From positions 105,979-169,978 of the forward strand of contig CAJTCS010000006.1 of NCBI GenBank assembly GCA_910574995.1: a stretch of 64,000 bases of DNA. The letters are read 5' to 3'. Below, piece by piece: positions 24,293 through 33,884 of this stretch (position 1 is the first letter of the stretch; the number at the start of each line of letters is the position of its first letter). The position numbers and the translations under genes are program-made. This DNA is from Oscillospiraceae bacterium. Its GTDB lineage: Bacteria > Bacillota > Clostridia > Oscillospirales > Acutalibacteraceae. The notes beneath the pieces are model-generated. The model had not been told where the DNA came from and searched no databases. It saw nothing but the letters and a program-made list of their open reading frames with translations.

Positions 24293-24949
24293 CTATGCAT
24301 TGCTTCTAACACCCAGACTGCAGTGGGCAAGAAGCTTTTCTCTGCTTAATATGACAATCCGCTTGCGTGAGGTCAATAGTATTTTTTCCTTTTTTAAGAA
24401 TTGCAGGGATCGTTCCAGTTGTGCCTGCGAGGTTCCGGCAATTTTGGCAACTTCTGTCTGCGAGAGAGGAATTATGCTCTCTGACGGTTTTACTTCTGTC
24501 AGGTATAAGTAGAGGATATCGCAAATTCGGGCCAGACAAGGCTCAAAAGTGAGATTTATGGTGTCAAAGAAGATATAGCCGATGAAGTCACAGTTCTGTC
24601 TCAGCAGTTCGCCTGCAAAGGCGCCGTTTTCTACAACAATTTTTTTCAGCGTGGGGTAAGACATACTGTATACGACCAAATCGGAAAATGCCTGCAAGAT
24701 CATTTCACAAGCAATCCAAGAGTTGCGCCTCTCGACACCTATGGGAAAAACCGTACCAGGCCCAAAAAGATTCAAGGACTTCTCACCGTGGTCATGCCTT
24801 AACGCCAATTGTACGATTCCCTTTTTGATAAAGTGAGCTGTATTATTTACCACTCCGTGCTGTGTCAAGAGTCCACCTTTCTTTATCTCCTGGCGATGTA
24901 CATTATATTGACATATCAGCGGTTCAAAATCGTTCAGATAATTCGCCAA
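24293..24949 (-). CDS. Crp/Fnr-family transcription regulator
   Basis: 218 residues. An N-terminal cyclic-nucleotide-like beta barrel (GGLLTQHGVVNNTAHFIKKG, then LFGPGTVFPIG) is followed by a dimer helix and a C-terminal winged HTH (IPLSQTEVAKIAGTSQAQLE, then RSLQFLKKEKIL). No N-terminal Fe-S cysteine cluster like that of Fnr is present, so an organic ligand is likelier. It is transcribed in the same direction as the ene-reductase, 93 bases upstream. This is similar in layout to CprK-type regulators, though the ligand is not known. Confidence 0.75.
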   Translation of the reverse strand: MANYLNDFEPLICQYNVHRQEIKKGGLLTQHGVVNNTAHFIKKGIVQLALRHDHGEKSLNLFGPGTVFPIGVERRNSWIACEMILQAFSDLVVYSMSYPTLKKIVVENGAFAGELLRQNCDFIGYIFFDTINLTFEPCLARICDILYLYLTEVKPSESIIPLSQTEVAKIAGTSQAQLERSLQFLKKEKILLTSRKRIVILSREKLLAHCSLGVRSNA

Positions 24950-24963
24950 ATAGATTTCAGGTA

Positions 24964-25215
24964 TCAGATATCCCGCACACTGCGCAGGGCCTCTCCCACC
25001 AGTTCCTCATTGTAGGAAGTCGTGCCGTCCGCGTTGATACCGGTGTAGCACTCGGCGGTATCGAAGAAATTGTAGCCCATATCATAGGCTTTCTGAATCA
25101 TCTCAATGGCGGCGTTCTTTTCGGTAGGCTCGCCATAGGCGCGGGAGAATCCCATGCAGCCCAGGCCCACCGGGGCCACCATAAATCCTGACTTGCCTAA
25201 TCTTCTTTTTTCCAT
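24964..25215 (-). pseudogene. Aldo/keto reductase, N-terminal fragment
   Basis: 83 residues: KRRLGKSGFMVAPVGLGCMG, then MGYNFFDTAECYTG carrying the catalytic Asp and Tyr, ending at LRSVRDI. A full enzyme is about 320-330 residues. The Crp/Fnr gene begins 14 bases downstream, so this is where a foreign segment joins. It follows an intact aldo/keto reductase by 12 bases and may have been its operon partner. Confidence 0.75.
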
Positions 25216-25227
25216 GTTGACTCCTCC

Positions 25228-26214
25228 TTAAAATCCCACCACATTGTGGGCGGTGTAGGGTTCTTCCAAATATTTGATTTCATCTTCCGTCAGTTTTACA
25301 TCATCCAGGCCGATGATTGCTTCCTCAAAATGGTGCAGCTTGGTGGCCCCCAAAATCGGCGCGGTGACGGCGGGCTTTGACAGCAGCCAGGCCAAGGAAA
25401 TCTGAATCATGGGTACGCCGCGCTTTTCAGCAACTTCCTCCACCCGGCGGATGATTTCCAAATCGGACTGGTCCTCCAGAGGGAAGAAACGCTTGCCAAC
25501 CGCCTCGTTATCATACCGCTGGGTGACGGTGCCGGGCTTTCTCGCCAGCCTGCCCTTGGCGTTGGGCGACCAGGGGGTCAGGCCCACGCCCATGTCCTCA
25601 CACAGAGGAATCATGTCCCGCTCCTCCTCGCGATAAATCAAATTGTAGAGGTTCTGCATGGTGCCAAATTTCGTCCAACCGTGTTTCTCTGCCACATACT
25701 GGGCCTTTTGGAACTGCCACGCCGCCATACTGGACGCACCGATGTACAGCACCTTGCCAGACTTCACCACGTCATTGAGGGCATCCATGGTTTCCTCAAT
25801 GGGGGTGTTGGGGTCCCAGCGGTGGATAGTGTACAGGTCGATGTAGTCCATGCCCAGGCGCTTGAGGCTCTGGTCTACCTCGTACATGATCTCCTTGCGG
25901 GACAGCCCCCGGCAGTTTTTGCCCTCTCCCATAGGGAAGTGGACTTTGGTGGCCAGCACGATTTCATTGCGCCTGGTCATATCCTTCAGCGCCCGGCCTA
26001 CGAATTCCTCGCTGGTGCCAGCCGAATAGACGTTGGCGGTATCGAAGTAGTTAATGCCCAAATCCAGCGCCCGCTTGATGATCTCCCGGCTCTGCTGCTC
26101 GTCAATGGCCCAGCCCTTGCCGGTCATACCCACGCTGCTGTCGCCAAAACTCATGCAGCCCAAACAGATGCGGGAAACCTCCGCGCCAGTGTTGCCTAAT
26201 CTTGTGTATTCCAT
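25228..26214 (-). CDS. Aldo/keto reductase
   Basis: 328 residues, full length. The catalytic tetrad is visible: Asp and Tyr in NYFDTANVYSAG, Lys in VLATKVHF and His in LYTIHRWD. The NADPH-binding C-terminal part includes PILGATKLHHFEEA. It reduces aldehydes or ketones in the cytosol; the YghZ/YakC-like group is the best fit. It starts at ATG 26214 and lies in one operon with the truncated copy downstream. Confidence 0.85.
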   Translation of the reverse strand: MEYTRLGNTGAEVSRICLGCMSFGDSSVGMTGKGWAIDEQQSREIIKRALDLGINYFDTANVYSAGTSEEFVGRALKDMTRRNEIVLATKVHFPMGEGKNCRGLSRKEIMYEVDQSLKRLGMDYIDLYTIHRWDPNTPIEETMDALNDVVKSGKVLYIGASSMAAWQFQKAQYVAEKHGWTKFGTMQNLYNLIYREEERDMIPLCEDMGVGLTPWSPNAKGRLARKPGTVTQRYDNEAVGKRFFPLEDQSDLEIIRRVEEVAEKRGVPMIQISLAWLLSKPAVTAPILGATKLHHFEEAIIGLDDVKLTEDEIKYLEEPYTAHNVVGF

Positions 26215-26235
26215 ATTGCAAAACTCCTCTCTTCT

Positions 26236-26412
26236 CTATTTATATTTATATGTGAATGTGCGGACTTCCCGCATTTTCCATTGACCGTTGATTTTTGTCA
26301 GGTCGATATCCATTTGCAGCGGCCAGGTGTTGCTGCCCCCTGCGGTGACAGCCTCCGCTATAGTCTGTCCGACCATAGCGGATGAGCCCGTGCCTGCGGC
26401 TGTTTTTCCCAT
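26236..26412 (-). CDS. Short NTF2/SnoaL-like tail or small protein
   Basis: 58 residues from the ATG at 26412 behind AGGAGGGAG. WPLQMDIDLTKINGQWKMRE, then VRTFTYKYK, looks like the last strand pair of an NTF2-like or DUF3887-type fold. The N-terminal GKTAAGTGSSAMVGQT part is low complexity. It may be the end of a larger lost gene with a chance start. It ends 21 bases before the aldo/keto reductase. Confidence 0.4.
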   Translation of the reverse strand: MGKTAAGTGSSAMVGQTIAEAVTAGGSNTWPLQMDIDLTKINGQWKMREVRTFTYKYK

Positions 26413-26462
26413 AAGAGTTGCTCCCTCCTGTGATTTCCGCTTGGGTTTCTTTCTGGTTCCAT

Positions 26463-26720
26463 TATATCGAAAATCAAGGATGGGAGCAATTCGGATTTCG
26501 GGGATATCTGATAAGAAAAACTTATGTATCACACGATGAAGATGACGGAATGTGGCAATTTCTATGCGGGGAAACACATGAAACAGATGAAGCAAAGTTA
26601 GTATCTTTAAAATGGGTTTTTGATTTAGATAACTCTGTCAGTACCTTAAAGGATATGCCTTGCGGTTACTATGCAGAAAGGAAAACTCAAGATGACGATT
26701 GGATTATCAGAAAGCGATAA
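26463..26720 (+). pseudogene. Immunity-like (DUF2185/Imm33-type) fragment
   Basis: The sequence TYVSHDEDDGMWQFLCGETH, then LVSLKWVFDLDNSVSTLKDM and DDDWIIRKR, matches the C-terminal part of DUF2185/Imm33-type proteins, some of which protect against polymorphic toxins. The N-terminus is missing; the segment joins DNA of the aldo/keto reductase region near 26463. The base composition drops sharply here, marking a new low-GC segment. Confidence 0.5.
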
Positions 26721-26776
26721 CTTCCCATTTGTCAGGAAGTTGCAGAGAGCGAAAAATCGGTGTTTGGAGGAAAAGA

Positions 26777-27833
26777 ATGTCAAGAAAAATTATAGAGATA
26801 CAACATCATCTTTCAAGTGGATGTTGTATGTGTAGTGGGATTGAAGATTTATATGCAACAAGAACAAACCAATCTATTCCAGAGGGTTTTCTTCTCGCAT
26901 TAGGAAGTTTTGGAGAAACTGTTTTTATTAAAATGAACAATAGTGAAAAACCATATATGTTTAGCGCAAATGACGCAAGACAAAAAACAGTATATGAAAA
27001 CTTAAAAGATGAATTAGGGTTAGAATATAAAATTACTGGTGAACAACTGTAGAATATGCAAAAAAAGTCTATTAAAAAAGAAATTGATGCAGGTTATCCT
27101 GTTATCTTAGGTCCGTTGGATATGTTCTATTTGCCCTATTTGAAAATGTACCATACTGAACATATACCTATACATTATGTTATGATGATTGGATATGAAG
27201 AAGAAAAGAATTGTGTTTTGATATATGATTGCGACCGAGAAGATATGATAGAGCTTGCCGTTAGTGATTTAGAACTGGCTTGGAATATTGAGAAAAATGG
27301 GGTGGGCGATAAAAACGGATTTATTAAAATTCGATTGGGTGAAAATCTGCCAGATAAATATGCACTTACTTATAATTGCCTGTTGACAAAAGCAGAAAGA
27401 CAGTTTAGAGAAAAACCGTACATTCTTGGAATTTCTGCCTACGAAAAAATTGCAAGAGAACTTCCTAAATGGAAAAAAATTTTTCAGAAGAAGATTATAG
27501 GAAAGCTCTTATTTCTATTACTGAATATATGGGAAAAGTACCTAAAATACCAAATCAGATTATGGGAATTAAAGAAACCGATATACCATATCGTGCAAAT
27601 TATGATAGACTTGCAAGGATTATCCATGAATTAGGGCAGGAATATAAGCAGGATAATTGGATAAACTCTGCGAAATTGTTTGATAAATGCGGGAAAAATA
27701 TCGAAACTATTGTTTCATATGTTGTACAGTATTGTTGTAATGATGTGACAGAATAGATGAACTTCCCAACTTGTTTCTTGAAAATGCTGATTATGCAAAA
27801 GAAGCTTATTGGTTAATTCAAAACACAAAATAA
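26777..27833 (+). pseudogene. BtrH_N-like peptide/acyl-transfer protein, multiply broken
   Basis: The frame starts IEIQHHLSSGCCMCSGIEDL, which has the His and Cys of the BtrH N-terminal domain. It meets an in-frame TAG at 27050-27052, then continues in the same frame with DAGYPVILGPLDMFYLPYLK and PIHYVMMIGYEEEKNCVLIY. A frameshift at the A/T homopolymers near 27470 moves it to SEEDYRKALISITEYMGKVP. A third break near 27755 leads to DELPNLFLENADYAKEAYWL and TAA at 27831. BtrH transfers an acyl group in butirosin synthesis, and relatives occur in peptide natural-product clusters. Three lesions show long inactivity. Confidence 0.65.
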
Positions 27834-27916
27834 ATTCCAGATTTGTAGAGTAAGCGATAAATTTTGATTTATAAGTGAGAAAAGAGTTCCTGATACAAAT
27901 TTTCGGAGGTAATTTT

Positions 27917-28701
27917 ATGTTTTTTTCAGTAATATTAATCTTGTTGATTGCCATTGTATTCAGAAAACAGAAAATGGCCGAAGCAGGACAACAGAAATCT
28001 GATGAAATAGAATATTTGTCTAAAAATAGAAAAGAACTCATCCTCGGCTTAGCATGGTATATATTCTATTTTATGCTATCTTACATAAGCTGTGCCTTTC
28101 AGGTCGATATAATAAGCGAATTATCAAACTGGCTGTTTCTGGTACTCTTTCCCCTCCTGATTATTGCTGTTTTCAGAAAAGGGAAAGTGATACAAACCCT
28201 GAAAGAAACAGGCTAAAACATTTTGACAGAAAAACAGTACTAAGGATACTGTTAATTTGTGCTGTATACCAAGATGTTATTATCCTTGTCTTTGGTTTAT
28301 GGGAATTTTATTTTAGTATAATGAATATTCTCCAAATATTAGTAAAACTTCCAGTATTCTTTTCTCTGATGATATTTACAGCAGCGTTTACGGAAGAATT
28401 TTTCTTCAGGGGCATTCTGCAAAGAACCATGATGGATTCACTGAAAAAGCCGTGCCTTGCCATACTGCTTACTGGTATTCTGTTTGGACTGTACCATTTC
28501 CCGTTTGCATATTATTTGTCGGACGATACTGCCGGAAACATAATGAATTCACTCAGAATGGTTATGACGGAACATGTCCTTACTGGCTGCGCTTTTGGAT
28601 TTATCTACTATAAATCCAATAAAAACCTCTGGAGCTGTATCATTTTACATGCTTTCACCAATGCGGTTATTATGGCTCTCGGCACTGTATTTTCGGCATA
28701 A
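27917..28701 (+). pseudogene. CPBP-family intramembrane protease, frameshifted
   Basis: The first frame (ATG 27917 behind GGAGG) gives three membrane segments and ends at VIQTLKETG with TAA. The second frame continues with LKHFDRKTVLRILLICAVYQ and holds the protease motifs AAFTEEFFFRGILQR (Glu-Glu and Arg), LFGLYHFPF and IILHAFTNA (His residues). Loss of one base at GGCTAAAA explains the break. CPBP (Abi) proteases are often self-immunity proteins in bacteriocin loci. The joined protein would be about 261 residues. Confidence 0.7.
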
Positions 28702-28793
28702 ACAGAGTATCCAGAACTTATGACAAGGATTTTAACAGCGCAGACAAATCAAAATCAGAATTGTTTAGGTAGGCGAAAAAATGGAGAGGGCTT

Positions 28794-29074
28794 TTGAAAG
28801 ATAAGCCTGTGAATTACTGGATTCGGGCTAAAATTGAAGAAATAATAAAGGAGAAATCAGTCGACAGAGAACGGTTTTATGAATATTCAAAGACAGGCTA
28901 TCAAAAGATAATAATGGGAATGTATGCTCGCAAAAATAAAAGAACGGTTATCGTATTGATGTACTGAATGAAGTTGATGGATTGTTGGAGGATTTTTATA
29001 TTGTTACTCCGCAATTTGATAAATTTGCAGCATATACGGATGACGGTCAGTGCTTATGTTTTTATGAAAAATAA
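28794..29074 (+). pseudogene. Fragmented unknown gene
   Basis: From a TTG at 28794 the frame reads KDKPVNYWIRAKIEEIIKEK, then YEYSKTGYQKIIMGMYARKN, and stops. One base off, RIDVLNEVDGLLEDFYIVTP, then CLCFYEK, runs to TAA at 29072. The two parts look like one gene of about 93 residues broken near 28950. No family is recognised. Confidence 0.4.
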
Positions 29075-29290
29075 CACGGTTGATATTTCCTCTGCACAAA
29101 AAGCGATAATCCGGTAATTATAGGTCCACAGATCTTCCGTTCGACAACTTCAAATCCGGCGGTAAATGAAAATGCACGGATGATTAGTGGCAGACACGCC
29201 TTGTCGGGTAGTAAAGTAAGTCATTTCCCGCTTTGTGTCCTGTTTTTTATCAGGCAGTTTTGATAGGATTTTGCTGAAAGGAGGAAAATA

Positions 29291-29887
29291 ATGAATCAAG
29301 AAAAAATCGGAACATTCTTAAAAGAACTCCGTAAGCAAAAAGGACTTACCCAAGAACAGATTGCAGAAAAATTTAATGTATCAAACAGAACAATATCCCG
29401 TTGGGAGAATGGCCACAATATGCCGGACTTAGATATCTTGATTGAAATATCAGATTATTATGAAGTTGACCTGCGGGAAATCCTAAATGGAGAAAGGAAA
29501 AGTGGGAATATGGATAAAGAAATGAAAGAAACTGTATTGCAGGCAGCAGATTATACAAATACAGAAGCGGAACGCTACAATAAGCGTGTACGCATATGTA
29601 ATGGAATCGCATTACTTTTAGTATTAGCCTATATTTTTATTAAAGACACAAGCCTTTATGATAATCCAACAGTTATGACAGGGCTGGATATTGTACAGGG
29701 GTTTGCAGTTGGAATGCTTTTAGTGGGTTTGCTATATTCAAGCCGTTATGGCGCAAGGATTAGAGCATTCAAGCATCGGCTGATAAAAAGGCGGGGACAA
29801 TTTCCCAATATTATCGAAAGAGCCAGAAGCACAGACGCAGAGCCGACAGACTTGTGCGAAATCACAGTTTGTCGGCTCTCTTTATAG
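29291..29887 (+). CDS. XRE HTH regulator with membrane segments
   Basis: 198 residues. An N-terminal XRE HTH (LKELRKQKGLTQEQIAEKFN, then SNRTISRWENGHNMPDLDIL) is followed by a linker and two membrane segments (residues 100-120 and 132-150). Such membrane-anchored XRE regulators are common in Clostridia. The last 20 residues (TDAEPTDLCEITVCRLSL) are encoded by a terminator hairpin, so the natural C-terminus has probably been replaced. AAAGGAGG precedes the start. Confidence 0.65.
   Translation: MNQEKIGTFLKELRKQKGLTQEQIAEKFNVSNRTISRWENGHNMPDLDILIEISDYYEVDLREILNGERKSGNMDKEMKETVLQAADYTNTEAERYNKRVRICNGIALLLVLAYIFIKDTSLYDNPTVMTGLDIVQGFAVGMLLVGLLYSSRYGARIRAFKHRLIKRRGQFPNIIERARSTDAEPTDLCEITVCRLSL
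29840..29885 (+). terminator. Terminator overlapping the end of the XRE gene
   Basis: GAGCCGACA (29840-29848) and TGTCGGCTC (29870-29878) are perfect arms followed by TCTTTATA. Confidence 0.7.
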
Positions 29888-30052
29888 TCAAGAAAGCAAT
29901 TTCTATAAAGTCAGCAGATTATATGTTCAGCTGACAGAGGGAATTCTGATTTTCGTCATCACGCTAAAAATTTGATTTTCACAAACCGATTTAAGGATTC
30001 TTTAATAACTTCTATGCTACAATCAAATCACAAAGCGAAAGGAGCAGCGGAA

Positions 30053-32440
30053 ATGTATTTACAAATACTGAAAAAAGACCTTAAACGCAAAAAGGCGATG
30101 AACGTGATACTGCTGGTATTTATTATACTCGCGTCGATGTTCATGTCCTCCGGCGTAAGCAACATCATCACGGTGACGACTGCGCTGGACAGCTATTTTG
30201 AAATGGCGGACGTACCCGATTATTTCGCGCTTTGCGAAAACAAATCTGACCACCAGGGCATTGGCGGGACGCTTGAAAACGCCTCCGCGATAGACGAGTT
30301 CCGTATTGAGGAGCTTGTCCGTATGTCCCAGTCCAATATTACGCGGGCCGGCGAGCCGCTTGACGATTCCAACGTCAATCAGATATTAGTATTACAGAGC
30401 GACAGAGATATGGGGATGAATTATTTTCTGGACGATGAAAGTATTCTTAAAAGCGTACCAAAAGGGGAAATTTACGTTGCCCGTTACATAGAGGAAAACA
30501 TGGGACTTAAGGTCGGCGACAAAATTACTGTCGAAATAGAGGGCGTAAGTCGTGAGTTTACCTTTGCGGGCAGTTTCAGGGACGCTGTCTGCGGTACGGA
30601 ATTGATAGGCATTAAAAGGTTTATCATGAACGGCGAGGAATTTGACGAATATACGTCCGACGAGACGATAAAAAATGTGTATGGCGGAAAATGCTTATAC
30701 ATACACACCGCCAATCTTGACAAGGCCCTGTCCCAGATAGCGGATATATCCGACAGTTTTACCTTTGCGGGTGACACGGATATGCTGGGGCAAGCCTATA
30801 TTTTTGATATGATAATCACGGGTCTTATCCTTGTGGTGAGCCTTATTCTTATAATCATATCCTTTGCGGTGCTGCGATTCACCATATCTTTTACTCTCTC
30901 CGAGGAATTCCGTGAGATAGGCGTTATGAAAGCAATAGGTATACGGAACATAAAAATCCGAGGGCTGTACCTTACAAAATACTTCGCTATTTCTGTTGTT
31001 GGCGCGGCGATTGGTTTAGTGTTCAGCTATCCGTTTGGCAAAATGCTTATGAGTTTGTCAACAAATTCGATTATTATCAATGAAGGAAATACCGTTTTTG
31101 TCAACGTTATCTGCGCAGTTCTGGTAGCGGCTGTCATTCTCCTGTTCTGTCTCGGCTGCACGGGCAGGGTGAGCAAAATGTCCCCTATCGACGCTGTAAG
31201 AAACGGGCAGACGGGGGAACGCTTCCGCAAAAAGGGCGTTATGAGCCTTGGAAAATCGCGGCTTGGCACAACGGCTTTCCTTGCCGCAAACGATATTGTA
31301 AGCAGTCCCAAACGCTACGCCGTCATTATCTTTACGTTTTTTCTGTGTATGTCTCTGCTGATAATACTCTCCAATGCCACAGCGTCTCTTAAAAGCGGAG
31401 AACTGCTGAAATATTTTGGAGAGGCGGACTGCCACGCCGTTACGGACATCGGCGATGAAACTATGAAGTTTATGACCGAGGACGGACATGAAAAGGTTGA
31501 AAAATATCTTGAGGACATGGAGCAGACCCTTACGGAAAACGGTATGCCCGCGGAATGTATGACGGAATATTATATTTATACGAAGATAAGCTACGGCGAA
31601 TATGAAAGCAAGACAGCTATACTTCAGGGTACGGGAACAACAATGGATATGTACGAATATTTAGAGGGCACTCCTCCCCAAAACAGTGGCGAAATCGCTG
31701 TGACAACCCTTTTGGCAAAAAAGCTGGATGCAGATATAGGCGATACCGTTATTGTGTCCTACCCGACGGGTGAAACGACGGAGTTCATCATAACCGCTCT
31801 GTATCAGTCAATGGTCAATCAGGGTATTTCCGTAAGGGTTCATACCGACTGCGATATAAACTATACCGCAGCAAGCGGCTCCCCCGGTACGCAGATAAAA
31901 TTTACCGACGCCCCTGACGATAAAGAAGTATTAAGGAGAATTGAAAAGATTAAGGAACTTTATCCTAAGTTCTCAAGCGTTAAAACAGCGGGCGAAACAG
32001 TAAGTGACACCACCGGGGTTGGCGGCGCCATAGATGCTGTGAAAAAGATGTCCGCTCTGCTTACGGTAATTTTAGTCGCGCTTATCACCGTGCTTATGGA
32101 GCGTTCCTTTATCGCAAAGGAGCAGGCGGAAATCGCCCTCATGAAAGCCATAGGCATGAGGAATGCCAAAATATACGGACAGCACACGTTGAGATTTTTC
32201 ATTTCGGCAGCGGCGGCTGTACTTCTTGCGGAGCTTTTGGGTATGCCCCTTACAAAGCTTTGCTTCGACCCGATTTTCGGGTCAATGGGTCTTGAAATGG
32301 GTGTGGAATATACGCAAACTCCCATGGAGATATACGCGGTATTCCCCTTTATCGTCCTTACCGCCACAGCCATAAGCGCGTTTTTGACCTCTCTGTACAC
32401 AAGAAAAATCAAATCCTCCGATACGGCAAGCATTGAATAA
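30053..32440 (+). CDS. FtsX-type ABC transporter permease (peptide exporter/resistance)
   Basis: 795 residues. An N-terminal membrane helix, a large extracellular domain, then three helices with the FtsX core (SEEFREIGVMKAIGIRNIKI), repeated in the C-terminal half (KEQAEIALMKAIGMRNAKIY). This two-FtsX-domain form is that of MacB-like and antimicrobial-peptide transport permeases. The start at 30053 follows GAAAGGAG by nine bases; TGCTACAAT near 30015 is a likely extended -10. It forms one operon with the ATPase, response regulator and kinase downstream. The substrate is probably a peptide or membrane-active drug; that is inference from the layout. Confidence 0.8.
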   Translation: MYLQILKKDLKRKKAMNVILLVFIILASMFMSSGVSNIITVTTALDSYFEMADVPDYFALCENKSDHQGIGGTLENASAIDEFRIEELVRMSQSNITRAGEPLDDSNVNQILVLQSDRDMGMNYFLDDESILKSVPKGEIYVARYIEENMGLKVGDKITVEIEGVSREFTFAGSFRDAVCGTELIGIKRFIMNGEEFDEYTSDETIKNVYGGKCLYIHTANLDKALSQIADISDSFTFAGDTDMLGQAYIFDMIITGLILVVSLILIIISFAVLRFTISFTLSEEFREIGVMKAIGIRNIKIRGLYLTKYFAISVVGAAIGLVFSYPFGKMLMSLSTNSIIINEGNTVFVNVICAVLVAAVILLFCLGCTGRVSKMSPIDAVRNGQTGERFRKKGVMSLGKSRLGTTAFLAANDIVSSPKRYAVIIFTFFLCMSLLIILSNATASLKSGELLKYFGEADCHAVTDIGDETMKFMTEDGHEKVEKYLEDMEQTLTENGMPAECMTEYYIYTKISYGEYESKTAILQGTGTTMDMYEYLEGTPPQNSGEIAVTTLLAKKLDADIGDTVIVSYPTGETTEFIITALYQSMVNQGISVRVHTDCDINYTAASGSPGTQIKFTDAPDDKEVLRRIEKIKELYPKFSSVKTAGETVSDTTGVGGAIDAVKKMSALLTVILVALITVLMERSFIAKEQAEIALMKAIGMRNAKIYGQHTLRFFISAAAAVLLAELLGMPLTKLCFDPIFGSMGLEMGVEYTQTPMEIYAVFPFIVLTATAISAFLTSLYTRKIKSSDTASIE

Positions 32441-32458
32441 TGAAAGGAAGAATCAATT

Positions 32459-33217
32459 ATGAAAATTCTCGAAGTAAAAGACCTCTGCAAAACGTATATC
32501 GTAAACAAGCGGCAGAATAATGTACTGAAAAATGTAAATTTCAAAATTGGCGAGGGAGAAATGGTCGCCGTTATGGGGCCGTCTGGTTCCGGCAAATCCA
32601 CGCTGCTGTACGCAGTTTCGGGCATGGATGATCTTACCGCAGGGGAGGTGAGCTTCTGCGGTAAGAATATCGCCCAAATGGGCGAAAGAGAACTTGCAGA
32701 CCTGCGTCTTGACGAAATGGGGTTTATTTTTCAGCAGATGTATATGCTGAAAAACCTCACCATATTGGACAATATCATACTCCCCGCAACGCAATCCAAA
32801 AAGCTCCATGAATCCCGCAAGGAAACGGCGCGGCGCGGTCAGGATTTCATGCGCAGGCTCGGCATTATCGACATTGCCGACAACGACATCAACGAGGTTT
32901 CGGGCGGTCAGCTCCAGCGGGCGTGCATTTGCCGCAGTATGATAAACGACCCGAAAATGATTTTTGCCGATGAGCCGACAGGGGCTTTGAACCGCACTTC
33001 CTCCGACGAGGTAATGGATGAGCTTGTAAAATTAAATTCTGAGGGAACAACGATTATGCTCGTTACCCACGATGTTAAGGTTGCGGCAAAATGTACAAGG
33101 GTCATGTACATTGTTGATGGAAACATAAAGGGGGAGTATGACCTAAGCAACGCTTCTACGCAGATGAGAGATCGGGAGCGGGCGCTGAATAACTGGCTTT
33201 TGGAATTAGGTTGGTAG
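32459..33217 (+). CDS. ABC transporter ATPase (MacB/LolD type)
   Basis: 252 residues. Walker A GPSGSGKST at about residues 40-48, signature EVSGGQLQRACICRSMI, Walker B KMIFADEPTGALN and a switch His in VTHDVKVAAKC are all intact. It powers the FtsX-type permease encoded 18 bases upstream. The family is the lipoprotein/antimicrobial-peptide ATPase group. One base separates its stop from the response regulator start. Confidence 0.9.
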   Translation: MKILEVKDLCKTYIVNKRQNNVLKNVNFKIGEGEMVAVMGPSGSGKSTLLYAVSGMDDLTAGEVSFCGKNIAQMGERELADLRLDEMGFIFQQMYMLKNLTILDNIILPATQSKKLHESRKETARRGQDFMRRLGIIDIADNDINEVSGGQLQRACICRSMINDPKMIFADEPTGALNRTSSDEVMDELVKLNSEGTTIMLVTHDVKVAAKCTRVMYIVDGNIKGEYDLSNASTQMRDRERALNNWLLELGW

Positions 33218-33218
33218 T

Positions 33219-33884
33219 ATGGATATTCTTATTGTTGAGGACAATAAGGAGCTTGCTGATTTGCTGTGTGACTTTCTCCGAGCGGAGAATTATACAGTAT
33301 CAGCGGTTCAAACAGCCGAAAAAGCCTTGCTGCTGTATGAAAAATACGGCGCAAGGCTTGTCGTGCTTGATATTATGCTGCCCGGTAAGGATGGATTTTA
33401 TGTTCTGGAAACAATCCGCAGGTCAAGCAACACGCCCGTATTGATTGTAAGCGCGAAAACGGAAAAGGAGGACAAGCTGAACGGACTGAATCTCGGCGCA
33501 GACGATTATATAGAAAAGCCGTATGATATTGATATTATGCTCGCAAAAATAAGCGGGATTTTTAAGCGACGATACGCTCTTGACGAAATTACTGACGGCA
33601 ATATACGCATAAATAAGGCGAGCCATGCCGTTTACAAAAACGAAAAAGAACTCGAAATGACCGCGAAGGAATTTGAGTTGCTTCTGCTTTTGATGGAGAA
33701 TAAGGGTAGGGCTTTAAGCAAGGAATACATTTTCGGACAGGTCTGGGGCAGCGACAGCTTTTCAGAACAACAGACACTGACGGTACACATAAAATGGCTG
33801 CGGCAGAAAATAGAGGACGCCCCCAAAAATCCTAAAAAAATAGTTACTGTATGGGGGGTGGGTTATAAATATGAAAGCGTTTAA
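33219..33884 (+). CDS. OmpR-family response regulator
   Basis: 221 residues. The receiver domain has the acidic pair (LIVEDNKELAD), phosphoacceptor Asp (LVVLDIMLPGKDG), Ser/Thr (LIVSAKTEKED) and Lys (YIEKPYD). A winged-helix output domain follows (EMTAKEFELLLLLMENKGRA, then TVHIKWLRQKIEDAP). It lies directly between the ATPase and kinase genes and overlaps the kinase by 14 bases, so it most likely controls this transporter operon. Confidence 0.9.
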   Translation: MDILIVEDNKELADLLCDFLRAENYTVSAVQTAEKALLLYEKYGARLVVLDIMLPGKDGFYVLETIRRSSNTPVLIVSAKTEKEDKLNGLNLGADDYIEKPYDIDIMLAKISGIFKRRYALDEITDGNIRINKASHAVYKNEKELEMTAKEFELLLLLMENKGRALSKEYIFGQVWGSDSFSEQQTLTVHIKWLRQKIEDAPKNPKKIVTVWGVGYKYESV

